From assembly GCA_050248375.1 (NCBI GenBank), contig JBFWSL010000012.1:1-28270 (forward strand): a stretch of DNA of 28,270 nt. Direction: 5' to 3'. A program made the translations under genes and the position numbers. The stretch is from JAYZVT01 sp050248375. Lineage in GTDB: Bacteria; Pseudomonadota; Alphaproteobacteria; Rhizobiales; Methyloligellaceae. Under the pieces are notes generated by a model, which was not told the DNA's origin, ran no database searches, and saw only the letters and a program-made list of their open reading frames with translations. Below are positions 9,295-17,552 of the stretch, piece by piece (the first letter of the stretch is position 1; the number at the start of each line of letters is the position of its first letter).

Positions 9295-9323
9295 TTGCGG
9301 AACTTAACTAGAACATGTATAGA
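9295..9323 (+). promoter_or_regulatory. lexA promoter
   Basis: TTGCGG at 9295-9300 and TATAGA at 9318-9323 are spaced by 17 bp, giving a predicted start near 9330 and a leader of about 80 bases. The SOS box fills the spacer, as expected for LexA repression of its own gene. The -10 element is embedded in a second GAAC/GTTC inverted repeat. It is predicted from sequence only, but its position relative to the operator is strong support. Confidence 0.55.
9300..9314 (+). promoter_or_regulatory. LexA operator (alphaproteobacterial SOS box)
   Basis: GAAC at 9300-9303, seven bases, then GAAC at 9311-9314. Read on the other strand this is GTTC-N7-GTTC, the established LexA-binding direct repeat of Alphaproteobacteria. 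It lies 95 bp before the lexA ATG and between the predicted -35 and -10 elements, so binding would block RNA polymerase and give autorepression that is relieved after DNA damage. Confidence 0.8.
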
Positions 9324-9408
9324 TGTTCATGATTTGTCCATATGTTGTGGGTGACTTTATCCGAACGGGTCAACCACCACAGTCCGGGCGTGGAGAGAGG
9401 GGAGCAAC

Positions 9409-10119
9409 ATGCTGACACCCAAGCAAAAAGAGCTGCTCATGTTCATTCATGAGCGCGTCAAGGAGACGGGCGTTCCCCCCTCTTTCGACGAGATGCGGGA
9501 TGCGCTCGACCTGCGCTCGAAGTCCGGCATTCATCGCCTGATCACGGCGCTCGAGGAGCGTGGCTTCGTGCGCCGCCTGCCACACCGGGCCAGGGCGCTG
9601 GAGATCGTCAAGCTGCCGGAGTCCGTCGCTCTCAGCCCCGCCGGATTCGGAGGCGGTCGCGGGTTTTCGCCCAGCGTCATCGAGGGTAGCCTCGGCAAGG
9701 TGCGCCCGCCGCAGCCAGCCGACGCTGAGGCCGCTCCAATGGTGACCGTTCCTGTGATGGGCCGCATTGCGGCCGGTGTTCCCATCGAGGCAATCCAGTC
9801 CCGAAGCCATAACATTGATGTTTCCCCCGACATGCTAGGCCGGGGGGAGCATTATGCCCTTGAGGTCAAGGGGGACTCGATGATCGAGGCGGGCATCCTG
9901 GACGGCGATACGGTCATCATCCGCAAGGGCGACACCGCCGACACCGGTGATATCGTCGTGGCGCTGATCGACGACGAGGAAGCGACGCTGAAGCGTCTCC
10001 GCCGCCGGGGGGACTCCATCGCGCTTGAGGCCGCCAATCCAAATTACGAGACCCGCATTTTCGGTCCCGACCGGGTCCGGGTGCAGGGGCGCCTCGTCGG
10101 GCTGTTGCGGCGCTACTGA
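9409..10119 (+). CDS. lexA: LexA repressor, SOS regulator
   Basis: DNA-binding repressor of the SOS response that cleaves itself when bound to RecA filaments. The 236-residue protein has an N-terminal winged helix (about 1-68) starting MLTPKQKELLMFIHERV. A long glycine- and proline-rich linker (about 70-110) of the alphaproteobacterial type follows. The C-terminal S24 peptidase domain carries the cleavage site A122-G123 (in IAAGVPIEA), the nucleophile S157 (GDSMIEAGILDGD) and the general-base K195 (EEATLKRL). All are intact, so it should be inducible. The ATG at 9409 follows GAGGGGAG. Its stop codon overlaps the end of convergent comEC by 7 bp. Confidence 0.97.
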   Translation: MLTPKQKELLMFIHERVKETGVPPSFDEMRDALDLRSKSGIHRLITALEERGFVRRLPHRARALEIVKLPESVALSPAGFGGGRGFSPSVIEGSLGKVRPPQPADAEAAPMVTVPVMGRIAAGVPIEAIQSRSHNIDVSPDMLGRGEHYALEVKGDSMIEAGILDGDTVIIRKGDTADTGDIVVALIDDEEATLKRLRRRGDSIALEAANPNYETRIFGPDRVRVQGRLVGLLRRY

Positions 10120-10126
10120 GCGCCGC
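10107..10126. terminator. Stem-loop over the overlapping lexA and comEC stops
   Basis: GCGGCGCT at 10107-10114 and AGCGCCGC at 10119-10126 form a perfect 8-bp stem with the loop ACTG. The structure spans the lexA TGA (10117-10119) and the comEC TAG (10113-10115 read on minus). No T-tract follows on either strand, so if it is a terminator it is atypical. It may instead protect both converging 3' ends. Confidence 0.4.
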
Positions 10127-12308
10127 CCTCGCCCGCCACCGCCCTGCCGGGATGTGTCTCGCGCGCGGGCCCGGGCTGCGCTACCCATGGTCTGCGGCCG
10201 CGTGCCTCGGCAACGCTTTGCGATCTTATGGATTGCCCTTCCAGATAGAGCGCATGTGCTCCGGCCTCGCTGAGAGACCGGTAATCGATGACCACGCGCG
10301 CCTTTGCGCATTGGGCGCGGACCGGGAAGCTGGCAACGACGATGTCGCTGCGGGCGCATTCCTCCGCAAGCGCCGCCGGGTGGCGGACGATGGCCACGGT
10401 CTTGCCTTTCACGTTCGCCAGGCAGGCATGCTCGTCGCAGGTGAACCCTTCCGCCTTCAACGCCTCTGTCACGGGCCGGCCGTCACCGTCGGTGAGCAGC
10501 CATTGCTCAAGATCGTAGGAGCTGCGGTTTGTGCCGGTGAAGGCGAAGCTGCCTCCTTGCGTGCGTATGGCGGCGAGCCTGCCTTCCTCGCCAATGAGGA
10601 TATCGGGCGCGGCACGCAGCGGCACGACGAGGATCAGGCCGAGCGCGGCGATGACGAGGCCGGCCCCTCTGATGGCTCCGCGCCACAGGCAGAGCCAGAG
10701 GCCCCCCAGCACAAGGAGGGCCAGGGATGGGCCTGGAATGGCGGCGACGCGCAGAACCGCCCCATCGAGGGAGGCCACCCAGGTGGCGACGGCGGTGATG
10801 GCATCTATCCCCTGCCCCATGATCCATAGCGGCCCCCAGGCCAGGCCGAAGGGCATCAGCAGGATCGCCGCGAGCACCATGGGCATGACGGCCAGTCCGA
10901 AGATGGGCAGGCTCAGCAGGTTCGCCAGCAGGCTGTACTGGGCAATGTTGTGGAAGTGGTATGCGGAAAAGGGGGCGACCGCCAGGCCGGCCACGAAGGT
11001 GCTGAGCGCGATGCCGCCAAGATAGGCGAGCAGCTTTCCGGGAAGACCCGGAAGGCGGTGGAAGGTGAAGCTCCCTTCGCGCCGGTCGGCGGAGGCCGCC
11101 TGATATACAGCGACGAGCGCGGTGGCCGCGGCGAAGGACATCTGGAAGCTGACGTCGAACAGGCTCTCCGGCCGCGCCAGCAGCAAGGCCAGGGCGGCGA
11201 TGGCGACGTTGCGAAGGGTGAAGGCCGGACGGTCGAGCAGGACAGCCAGCACAACGATGGCCATCATCAGCCAGGCGCGCTGGGTGGCGACGCCGGCGCC
11301 GGAGATCAGCAGGTAGACCGTACCGCCGAGAAGCGACGCGATCGCCGCGGGCTTCTTGACGGAGACGCGGAGCGCAATGCCGGGGATCGCCGCCAGCACC
11401 GCCCGCACCGCCCAGAACAGCGCACCGGCGAAGAGCGCCATGTGCATGCCGGAGATGGCGAGGATATGCGCCAGGCCCGAATGACGCAGGGCCGTCATTT
11501 GCTCATCGGGAATGCGCCCCTTCTCTCCGGTGATGAGGGCGTCTGCCACGGCGCCTGCGGTGCCGGGAAGAAGGGCGGCAATGCGCTGCTGTATGGCACC
11601 CCGGACGCTGTCGATGGCCCCGGCAATACGTAATGCGGACGGCGCGCCGTCCCGGGTGTCGAGCGCGCGGGGCGGGCCCAGCGCCCAGCCCGATGCGCCG
11701 ATGCGCTCGAACCACGCCTTGCGGGCATGGTCGAAGCCGCCGGGCAACGATGGCGCCGGGAGCGGCCGCAAGACGGCTCGCAGGCTGACCGCGGTGCCCA
11801 CGGCGGGTGCGTCGGGGAAACGCGACGTTATCCTGACGCGGTAGAGTCCGGGCAGTTCCCGGCGTCCCTGCAGGCCATCGACGCGAATGGTCAGCCGATA
11901 GCCCGTGGCGCCGCGAGACTCCCGGCGCTCCACCCAGCCGGTGATTTGTACAGCGCCTGCGTGCCCCAAAAGCCGAGGTGCGGTCACGGAAGCGGTGCGG
12001 AGCTGGGCCACGGCCATGCCCGCGAACACGCAGGACAGGCCCGTGCACGCCAACAGGGCGCCGGTACGGTGGCGGAGCAGTATGGCGAGAACGAGAGCAG
12101 CGCACAGACCCGCCGGGGCCAGCAGCACGGGCGGTTCCTGGGGCAGGGTGAAGTAGACCGCTATGCCAGCGCCCAGCGCGACCGGGATCCAGAGGAACCA
12201 GCGGTCTGTCTCCATCAGAATGGGCGCGAAGAGGCGCGCGAAAGGGCCCGGCGGGCCGGCCGGTCCCGCGTCTGCGAAACAGATGTCCTGATCTCGGTCC
12301 CCGCGCAT
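10113..12308 (-). CDS. comEC: ComEC/Rec2-family DNA uptake channel protein
   Basis: Polytopic inner-membrane protein whose family forms the channel carrying single-stranded DNA into the cytoplasm during transformation. The 731-residue protein has an N-terminal pair of membrane helices, then a soluble region of the DUF4131/OB-like type (about 90-220). The Competence domain follows, with the hallmark LAHILAISGMHMALFAG near residues 282-298 and many hydrophobic segments to about 570. The last 160 residues occupy the place of the metallo-beta-lactamase domain but show no HxHxDH motif. ATG 12308 is taken; M32 (12215) is an alternative nearer the first membrane helix. It diverges from gltX with 88 bp between them. 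Whether this organism is transformable cannot be told from this gene alone. Confidence 0.92.
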   Translation of the reverse strand: MRGDRDQDICFADAGPAGPPGPFARLFAPILMETDRWFLWIPVALGAGIAVYFTLPQEPPVLLAPAGLCAALVLAILLRHRTGALLACTGLSCVFAGMAVAQLRTASVTAPRLLGHAGAVQITGWVERRESRGATGYRLTIRVDGLQGRRELPGLYRVRITSRFPDAPAVGTAVSLRAVLRPLPAPSLPGGFDHARKAWFERIGASGWALGPPRALDTRDGAPSALRIAGAIDSVRGAIQQRIAALLPGTAGAVADALITGEKGRIPDEQMTALRHSGLAHILAISGMHMALFAGALFWAVRAVLAAIPGIALRVSVKKPAAIASLLGGTVYLLISGAGVATQRAWLMMAIVVLAVLLDRPAFTLRNVAIAALALLLARPESLFDVSFQMSFAAATALVAVYQAASADRREGSFTFHRLPGLPGKLLAYLGGIALSTFVAGLAVAPFSAYHFHNIAQYSLLANLLSLPIFGLAVMPMVLAAILLMPFGLAWGPLWIMGQGIDAITAVATWVASLDGAVLRVAAIPGPSLALLVLGGLWLCLWRGAIRGAGLVIAALGLILVVPLRAAPDILIGEEGRLAAIRTQGGSFAFTGTNRSSYDLEQWLLTDGDGRPVTEALKAEGFTCDEHACLANVKGKTVAIVRHPAALAEECARSDIVVASFPVRAQCAKARVVIDYRSLSEAGAHALYLEGQSIRSQSVAEARGRRPWVAQPGPARETHPGRAVAGEGGAQ

Positions 12309-12396
12309 GAGCCCCCGCCCTTACCTTCGCGCGTCAGGACATGCTACAGGACCGCGGCGGGTTTGAAGAACGATTCCGCAAGGCGGTGTTTGCCGG

Positions 12397-13857
12397 ATGA
12401 ACAAGAAAAGCGACAAGGCGTCCTCCGGGGGCGGGAATGTGTCGGGTGTGGTCACCCGCTTCGCCCCCTCGCCTACCGGTTATCTGCATATCGGGGGTGC
12501 AAGGACGGCCCTGTTCAACTGGCTGTATGCGCGCGCCAAGGGTGGCGTCATGTATCTGCGTATCGAGGATACGGACCGGGCGCGCTCCACGGATGCGGCC
12601 ATCGCGGCGATCCTCGACGGACTGAATTGGCTGGAGCTGCATTGGGACGGAGACCCGGTTTACCAGTTCTCACGCGCCGAACGTCATCGCGAGGCGGTGG
12701 AACAGCTTCTGGCAAGGGACCTTGCCTACCGCTGCTACTGCTCGCCACAGGAGTTGCAGGAGATGCGCGAACGGGCGCGCGCCGAAGGCCGGCCTCCTGT
12801 CTATGACGGCCGATGGCGCGACCGGGATCCGTCGGACGCACCGGCCGGGGTGGCGCCTGCCATCCGGCTGAAGACGCCGCGGGAGGGGGACACGGTCATC
12901 GAGGATCGCGTGCAGGGACGCGTGGTCATCGCCAACAAGGAGCTGGATGACCTGATCCTGCTCAGGAGCGACGGCACGCCGACCTATATGCTTTCGGTGG
13001 TTGTGGACGATCACGACATGGGTGTGACCCATGTGATCCGGGGCGACGACCACCTGACCAACGCCGCGCGGCAGGCCCAGATATTCAATTCGCTCGGCTG
13101 GGAGGTTCCTGTCTTCGCCCATGTCCCCCTGATCCACGGGCCGGATGGCGCGAAGCTGTCGAAGCGGCATGGGGCGCTTGGAGTCGAGGCCTACAGGGCG
13201 ATGGGATATCTGCCGGCGGCCCTGCGCAACTACCTGGTGAGGCTGGGATGGAGTCATGGCGACGAGGAGGTGATCCCGCTCGACAAGATGATCGAGTGGT
13301 TCGATCTCGATGCCATTGGACGCGCGCCGGCGCGGTTCGACTTCGCCAAGCTGGAGAACCTCAACTCCATCTACCTGCGGGAAACTCCGGACAGGGAACT
13401 CGTGGCGCGGCTGCAGGCGCTGATGCCGGAGTTGTCCACAGGACAGGCGTTCGCGCCCGCGCTAGACGCCGCACAGTGGGCAAAACTCGAAGAGGCGATG
13501 CCCCTGCTCAAAACGCGGGCACGCACCCTGCTCGACCTGATCGATCAGGCCCGTTTCCTGTTCGCCCCCCGGCCACTCGAGATGGACGCGGATGCGCAGA
13601 AGCTGCTGGGTGAGGAGGGCCGCAGGCATCTTGCCGCCGTCCAGCCTCTCCTTGCAGCGGTGTCGGACTGGCAACCATCTGTTCTGGAAGAGAAAATCCG
13701 GGAATATGTGGCTTCGTCCGGCGCCAAGCTCGGGTCGGTCGCCCAGCCGCTGAGAGCGGCACTCACGGGGCGCAAGACTTCTCCGGGGATATTCGAGGTG
13801 CTGGAGATGCTGGGCAAGGAAGAGTCCCTCGCCCGCATAGGCGACCAGGCCGCGTAA
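12397..13857 (+). CDS. gltX: Glutamyl-tRNA synthetase
   Basis: Class I aminoacyl-tRNA synthetase charging tRNA with glutamate. The 486-residue protein has the signature FAPSPTGYLHIGG (residues 22-34, the HIGH-like motif) and the KMSKS-like KLSKR at 253-257. An anticodon-binding helical C-terminus follows. Length is typical. The zinc-site region CYCSPQEL...YDGRWRD keeps two cysteines, but a tryptophan stands where the E. coli enzyme has its third cysteine, so zinc binding is probably lost, as in many family members. Alphaproteobacteria often carry two GltX paralogues and lack GlnRS, one of which then also charges tRNA-Gln. Which paralogue this is cannot be decided here. Confidence 0.95.
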   Translation: MNKKSDKASSGGGNVSGVVTRFAPSPTGYLHIGGARTALFNWLYARAKGGVMYLRIEDTDRARSTDAAIAAILDGLNWLELHWDGDPVYQFSRAERHREAVEQLLARDLAYRCYCSPQELQEMRERARAEGRPPVYDGRWRDRDPSDAPAGVAPAIRLKTPREGDTVIEDRVQGRVVIANKELDDLILLRSDGTPTYMLSVVVDDHDMGVTHVIRGDDHLTNAARQAQIFNSLGWEVPVFAHVPLIHGPDGAKLSKRHGALGVEAYRAMGYLPAALRNYLVRLGWSHGDEEVIPLDKMIEWFDLDAIGRAPARFDFAKLENLNSIYLRETPDRELVARLQALMPELSTGQAFAPALDAAQWAKLEEAMPLLKTRARTLLDLIDQARFLFAPRPLEMDADAQKLLGEEGRRHLAAVQPLLAAVSDWQPSVLEEKIREYVASSGAKLGSVAQPLRAALTGRKTSPGIFEVLEMLGKEESLARIGDQAA

Positions 13858-14014
13858 CGCTTCCTTCGCAGACCTCAGCTATATCTTTCAGGCCATGCCG
13901 GGACTTTGGTCAGCTTGCGGCAGTGCACAAAATCGTTTACCCATCGTCGGAAATTCCCTTCCGCGTTTTCGCCGCCAGGCGGCCGCATCCCCGCAGGGAT
14001 TGGCGGCTTTCACC

Positions 14015-14020
14015 AGGAGG
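14015..14020 (+). promoter_or_regulatory. gltA ribosome-binding site
   Basis: A perfect AGGAGG lies six bases before the ATG at 14027. It decides this start over the in-frame ATG at 13895, which has no such site and would add 44 residues not seen in citrate synthases. Confidence 0.85.
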
Positions 14021-14026
14021 TCCTTC

Positions 14027-15364
14027 ATGAGCAGTACAGTCAGCAGCAAAAAGAACAAGGGGTCCGAGAAGGCCGTCACCGAAGCTACGCTGACAATAGG
14101 AGACAAGGTCGAAAAGCTCGCCGTGCGGGGTGGATCGCTCGGGCCGGAGGTGATCGACGTTTCCTCGCTCTACAAGGATACCGGCAAGTTCACTTTCGAC
14201 CCTGGTTTCACGTCCACGGCAAGCTGCGAGTCCAAGATCACCTACATCGACGGCGACGAGGGCCTGCTCTACTACCGCGGCTATCCGATCGAGCAGCTTG
14301 CCGAACAGGGCAACTTCCTGGAGAGCTGTTACCTGCTGCTGTACGGCGAGCTGCCGACCAAGAACGAATATGACGACTTCAACTACCGGGTGACGCGCCA
14401 CACGATGGTGCATGAGCAGATGACCCGGTTCTTTACCGGTTTCCGCCGCGACGCCCATCCGATGGCTGTCATGGTCGGCGTGGTCGGCGCCCTTTCCGCC
14501 TTCTATCACGACTCCACCGATATCCAGGATCCGATCCAGCGCGACATCGCCAGCATCCGGATGATCGCCAAGCTGCCGACCATCGCGGCCATGGCCTACA
14601 AGTATTCAGTCGGCCAGCCGTTCATGTATCCGCGCAACGATCTCGACTACGCGGCAAACTTCCTGCAGATGTGCTTCGGGGTGCCCTGCGAGCCGTATGT
14701 GGTCAATCCGGTGCTGTCGCGCGCCATGGACCGCATCTTCATCCTTCACGCGGACCACGAACAGAACGCGTCCACGTCCACCGTGCGTCTGGCCGGGTCT
14801 TCGGGCGCCAATCCGTTCGCCTGTATCTCGGCTGGCATCGCCTGTCTGTGGGGGCCCGCCCATGGCGGAGCCAATGAAGCGGCGCTGAACATGCTCTATG
14901 AGATCGGCACGGCCGACCGGGTCGGCGAGTATGTGAAGAAGGCAAAAGACAAGAACGATCCTTTCCGCCTGATGGGCTTCGGTCATCGCGTCTACAAGAA
15001 TTACGACCCGCGGGCCCGCATCATGCAGAAGACCTGTCATGAGGTGCTGGATACGCTCGGCAAGCGGAACGACCCGACCCTGAAGATCGCGCTGGAGCTG
15101 GAGAAGATCGCGCTGGAGGACGAGTATTTCGTCGAGCGCAAGCTGTACCCGAACATCGATTTCTACTCGGGCATCACCCTGAGCGCGCTCGGCTTCCCCA
15201 CCACCATGTTCACGGTGCTGTTCGCGCTGGCCCGCACGGTCGGCTGGATCGCCCAGTGGCAGGAGATGATCGCCGATCCGCAGCAGCGTATCGGCCGGCC
15301 CCGCCAGCTCTATACGGGCCCCGCGCGGCGCGACTATGTAAAGATGCGCGACCGGCAGGACTGA
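14027..15364 (+). CDS. gltA: Citrate synthase, hexameric type
   Basis: Condenses oxaloacetate with acetyl-CoA, the entry step of the citric acid cycle. The 445-residue protein has the Gram-negative N-terminal domain typical of the type II (NADH-sensitive) enzymes, with YIDGDEGLLYYRGYPIEQLA. The three catalytic residues are in place: H279 (GPAHGGANEA), H320 (GFGHRVYKNYDPRA) and D378 (NIDFYSGI). HADHEQNASTSTVR is the conserved core motif. A perfect AGGAGG precedes the start. The gene follows gltX by 169 bp, enough for its own promoter, though I found no convincing one; TTGCGG at 13915 lacks a good -10 partner. It converges on lpxI with only 10 bp between the stops. Confidence 0.97.
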   Translation: MSSTVSSKKNKGSEKAVTEATLTIGDKVEKLAVRGGSLGPEVIDVSSLYKDTGKFTFDPGFTSTASCESKITYIDGDEGLLYYRGYPIEQLAEQGNFLESCYLLLYGELPTKNEYDDFNYRVTRHTMVHEQMTRFFTGFRRDAHPMAVMVGVVGALSAFYHDSTDIQDPIQRDIASIRMIAKLPTIAAMAYKYSVGQPFMYPRNDLDYAANFLQMCFGVPCEPYVVNPVLSRAMDRIFILHADHEQNASTSTVRLAGSSGANPFACISAGIACLWGPAHGGANEAALNMLYEIGTADRVGEYVKKAKDKNDPFRLMGFGHRVYKNYDPRARIMQKTCHEVLDTLGKRNDPTLKIALELEKIALEDEYFVERKLYPNIDFYSGITLSALGFPTTMFTVLFALARTVGWIAQWQEMIADPQQRIGRPRQLYTGPARRDYVKMRDRQD

Positions 15365-15374
15365 CCGGCCGCCC

Positions 15375-16241
15375 CTAGCCTTTCTTCGTCGCGGAGAAGC
15401 CGTGCAGGAACAGTCCCGCGCGGTTCGCCTCCGCGATCATTGCCTCCCGGTCGACAATGATGACCGCCCCGGCGGAATAGGCGATTCCCGCCAGATGTGC
15501 GGCGGCGGCCTGCCGGACGGTTTCCGGGCCGATGGTGGCCATGTCCACGCGGCGGTCCTGTCCGGGCTTCGATCCCTTGACCACGACGCCCGAGCGTTTG
15601 AAGCGTGCGAGCAGGCCCCATTTGCGCAGGGTGGCCGCACGGGCCAGCATGGCGTCTGTCCCCTCCACGGCTTCCACGGCGATCACGTGCTGTCTCAGCA
15701 CGACCGCGGACTGCCCGACGTCCATGGGCCCAAGGGCTGCTATCACCCGGGCACCCAGCCTGATGTCATCCAGGTCGGTCCTGGAGGGCTTGCGGCGGCC
15801 GAGCGTGCCCCTGGGCGCAAGCAGGCCGGGAGCGACCTCGTGCGCGCCAATGACCCGCAGGCCCTTTCCTTCGAAGAAACGGACGACATTGCCCAGCAGG
15901 CGGTCATCCCCCCCGATGGTGAGGGACAGGATGGTCAGGATGCTGCGGACCCCGCCCATGTCGAGGCGTACGTCCTCGAGATTGGGGCGATCGACCGCGC
16001 CTATTATGACGAGGTCACGGCATTTCGCGCTGTCCAGGGCCTTCAGGATAGCCCCTACGCGGCCCATGTTGACCCAACTGTGCGGGAACGACTCGATGGC
16101 GGGGTCCGCATGTCCCTCGATGGCGACGATGTGGACGGGACGTCCCGCCTGCTGTGCGGCACGGGCAACGGTCAAGGGCAGGGAACCGCTGCCAGCGAGG
16201 ATTCCCAGCGGGACGGCGGCGGTCTTGCGGCGGGTTGCCAT
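15375..16241 (-). CDS. lpxI: UDP-2,3-diacylglucosamine pyrophosphatase LpxI
   Basis: Hydrolyses UDP-2,3-diacylglucosamine to lipid X and UMP in lipid A synthesis. This is the alphaproteobacterial replacement for LpxH and belongs to the former DUF1009 family. The 288-residue protein shows LGILAGSGSLPLTVARAA at the N-terminus, the central LVIIGAVDRPNLEDVRLD and the C-terminal VVKGSKPGQDRRVDMATIG. D233 in that last motif is the probable counterpart of the catalytic aspartate described for Caulobacter LpxI. I chose the ATG at 16241, 17 bp after lpxA; the frame is open much further upstream, but only as a shadow of lpxA. It is the last gene of the minus-strand cluster, and lpxB does not follow. 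Confidence 0.93.
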   Translation of the reverse strand: MATRRKTAAVPLGILAGSGSLPLTVARAAQQAGRPVHIVAIEGHADPAIESFPHSWVNMGRVGAILKALDSAKCRDLVIIGAVDRPNLEDVRLDMGGVRSILTILSLTIGGDDRLLGNVVRFFEGKGLRVIGAHEVAPGLLAPRGTLGRRKPSRTDLDDIRLGARVIAALGPMDVGQSAVVLRQHVIAVEAVEGTDAMLARAATLRKWGLLARFKRSGVVVKGSKPGQDRRVDMATIGPETVRQAAAAHLAGIAYSAGAVIIVDREAMIAEANRAGLFLHGFSATKKG

Positions 16242-16258
16242 CGATCGCCGGCCCCGGC

Positions 16259-17059
16259 TTATTCCGCCGCCTGCCGGGGTACCAGAAGCGCGCGGCTTGT
16301 ATCGGACTGGATGAAGTTCACGATGCGGGATACGCAGCGGTCGCCGGCGAACTGCTGTTCCACCTCCACGAGGCGTTCCGCCACCGTGCCTGTCACGCCG
16401 GAGAACAGCATGTCGTAGGCCTCGCGCACGTTCTGTATTTCCTGCCGCGTGAAGCCGTGCCGGCGCATGCCCACGAGATTGATGCCCCGCAGCCCTTCCT
16501 GGGTGTGCAGCACCATGCCGAAGGGGATGACGTCCATGCGGGCACCGGCCATGCCGCCGATGAAGGCGTAGGCGCCGATGCGTACGAACTGGTGCGCCGC
16601 GGAGAGGCCGCCAAGGATGGCGTGATCCTCCACGACGCAATGGCCGGCGAGCGTGGCGGCGTTGGCCATGATGACGTGATTGCCGATGTGACAATCATGG
16701 GCGACATGCGCATGCGCCATGAACAGTCCGTCGGATCCGACTTCGGTCACGAGGCCGCCGCCCTCCGTCCCCGGGTTCATGGTCACATATTCGCGGATGA
16801 CGTTGCGTGGCCCGATAACCAGGCGGCTTTTCTCGCCGCGGAACTTCAGATCCTGCGGAGCGAAGCCAAGCGAGGTGAAGGGAAAGACGGTGCAGTCCTC
16901 CCCCAGGACCGTGTCACCATCCATGACGACGTGAGAGTGGAGCTTGCAGCGATCCGCGATCCGGACTCCCGCGCCGATCACGCAGTATGGACCGATCGCC
17001 ACATCGGCGCCGATCTCGGCCGCACTGTCCACAATGGCCGTCGGGTGAATCTGGGTCAT
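16259..17059 (-). CDS. lpxA: UDP-N-acetylglucosamine O-acyltransferase
   Basis: First enzyme of lipid A synthesis. It transfers a 3-hydroxyacyl chain from acyl carrier protein to UDP-GlcNAc in the cytosol. The 266-residue protein begins MTQIHPTAIVDSAAEIG and is built of left-handed beta-helix hexapeptide repeats (about 1-185) followed by a helical C-terminal domain. The catalytic histidine is H121 in AHAHVAHDCHIG, with H118 matching E. coli H122 in the same motif. GMVLHTQEGLRGINLVGMRR is a further family motif. It lies 16 bp after fabZ and 17 bp before lpxI, fitting a single transcript. Chain-length preference cannot be read safely by eye. Confidence 0.97.
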   Translation of the reverse strand: MTQIHPTAIVDSAAEIGADVAIGPYCVIGAGVRIADRCKLHSHVVMDGDTVLGEDCTVFPFTSLGFAPQDLKFRGEKSRLVIGPRNVIREYVTMNPGTEGGGLVTEVGSDGLFMAHAHVAHDCHIGNHVIMANAATLAGHCVVEDHAILGGLSAAHQFVRIGAYAFIGGMAGARMDVIPFGMVLHTQEGLRGINLVGMRRHGFTRQEIQNVREAYDMLFSGVTGTVAERLVEVEQQFAGDRCVSRIVNFIQSDTSRALLVPRQAAE

Positions 17060-17075
17060 ATGGATGGGGCCGCCG

Positions 17076-17552
17076 CTAATCCCGTTCCACGGTGATGGCG
17101 CTCAGGTCCGCCTCGGCGACAAGGCTGCCTGCGACCTTGGCTTCGCCGCGGAAGCGCCACACGCGGCCGCGATTGCGGACCTTGGTCATGTGATACTCGA
17201 CCGTGTCGCCGGGCACGACGGGCTTGCGGAAACGCGCCCTGTCGATGGACATGAAATAAACCAGTGGCGGCACGAAATTGTCGTCCATGGCATTGATGAC
17301 GCACAGCGCGCCGGCGGTCTGCGCCATGCCTTCGACGAGCAGCACGCCCGGCATGACGGGATGATCGGGGAAATGTCCCTGGAAGAACGGCTCGTTGATC
17401 GTCACGTTCTTGATTCCAATCCCGAAGTGGTCGCCGTCGATGTCCGTGATGCGGTCGACCAGCAGGAAAGGATAGCGGTGCGGCAGGACCTTCATGATCC
17501 GCGCAATATCCGCCGTTTTCAATGTCTTGGACTTGGTCATCTGGTCGTTCAT
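17076..17552 (-). CDS. fabZ: 3-hydroxyacyl-[acyl-carrier-protein] dehydratase FabZ
   Basis: Dehydrates 3-hydroxyacyl-ACP in fatty acid elongation. It competes with LpxA for the same hydroxyacyl-ACP, hence the lasting linkage of the two genes. The 158-residue hot-dog protein has LPHRYPFLLVDRI and the active-site helix region FFQGHFPDHPVMPGVLLVEG, with catalytic H60 and E74. I chose the ATG at 17552, seven bases after GGGGAG; a second ATG at 17540 (MTKSKTLK) is also possible. The in-frame extension further upstream overlaps lpxD and has no family support. The ribosome-binding site sits in the loop of a small hairpin. Confidence 0.95.
   Translation of the reverse strand: MNDQMTKSKTLKTADIARIMKVLPHRYPFLLVDRITDIDGDHFGIGIKNVTINEPFFQGHFPDHPVMPGVLLVEGMAQTAGALCVINAMDDNFVPPLVYFMSIDRARFRKPVVPGDTVEYHMTKVRNRGRVWRFRGEAKVAGSLVAEADLSAITVERD

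Noticed and set aside
13971..13983. GCCGCC-A-GGCGGC palindrome in the gltA leader
   Set aside because: The one-base spacer is too short for a hairpin, and GC-rich palindromes of this size arise readily by chance here. No known operator fits.
16242..16694. Long in-frame upstream extension of lpxI
   Set aside because: The extra 151 residues are lpxA read in another frame. LpxI normally starts right before the GILAGSG motif, so ATG 16241 is used.
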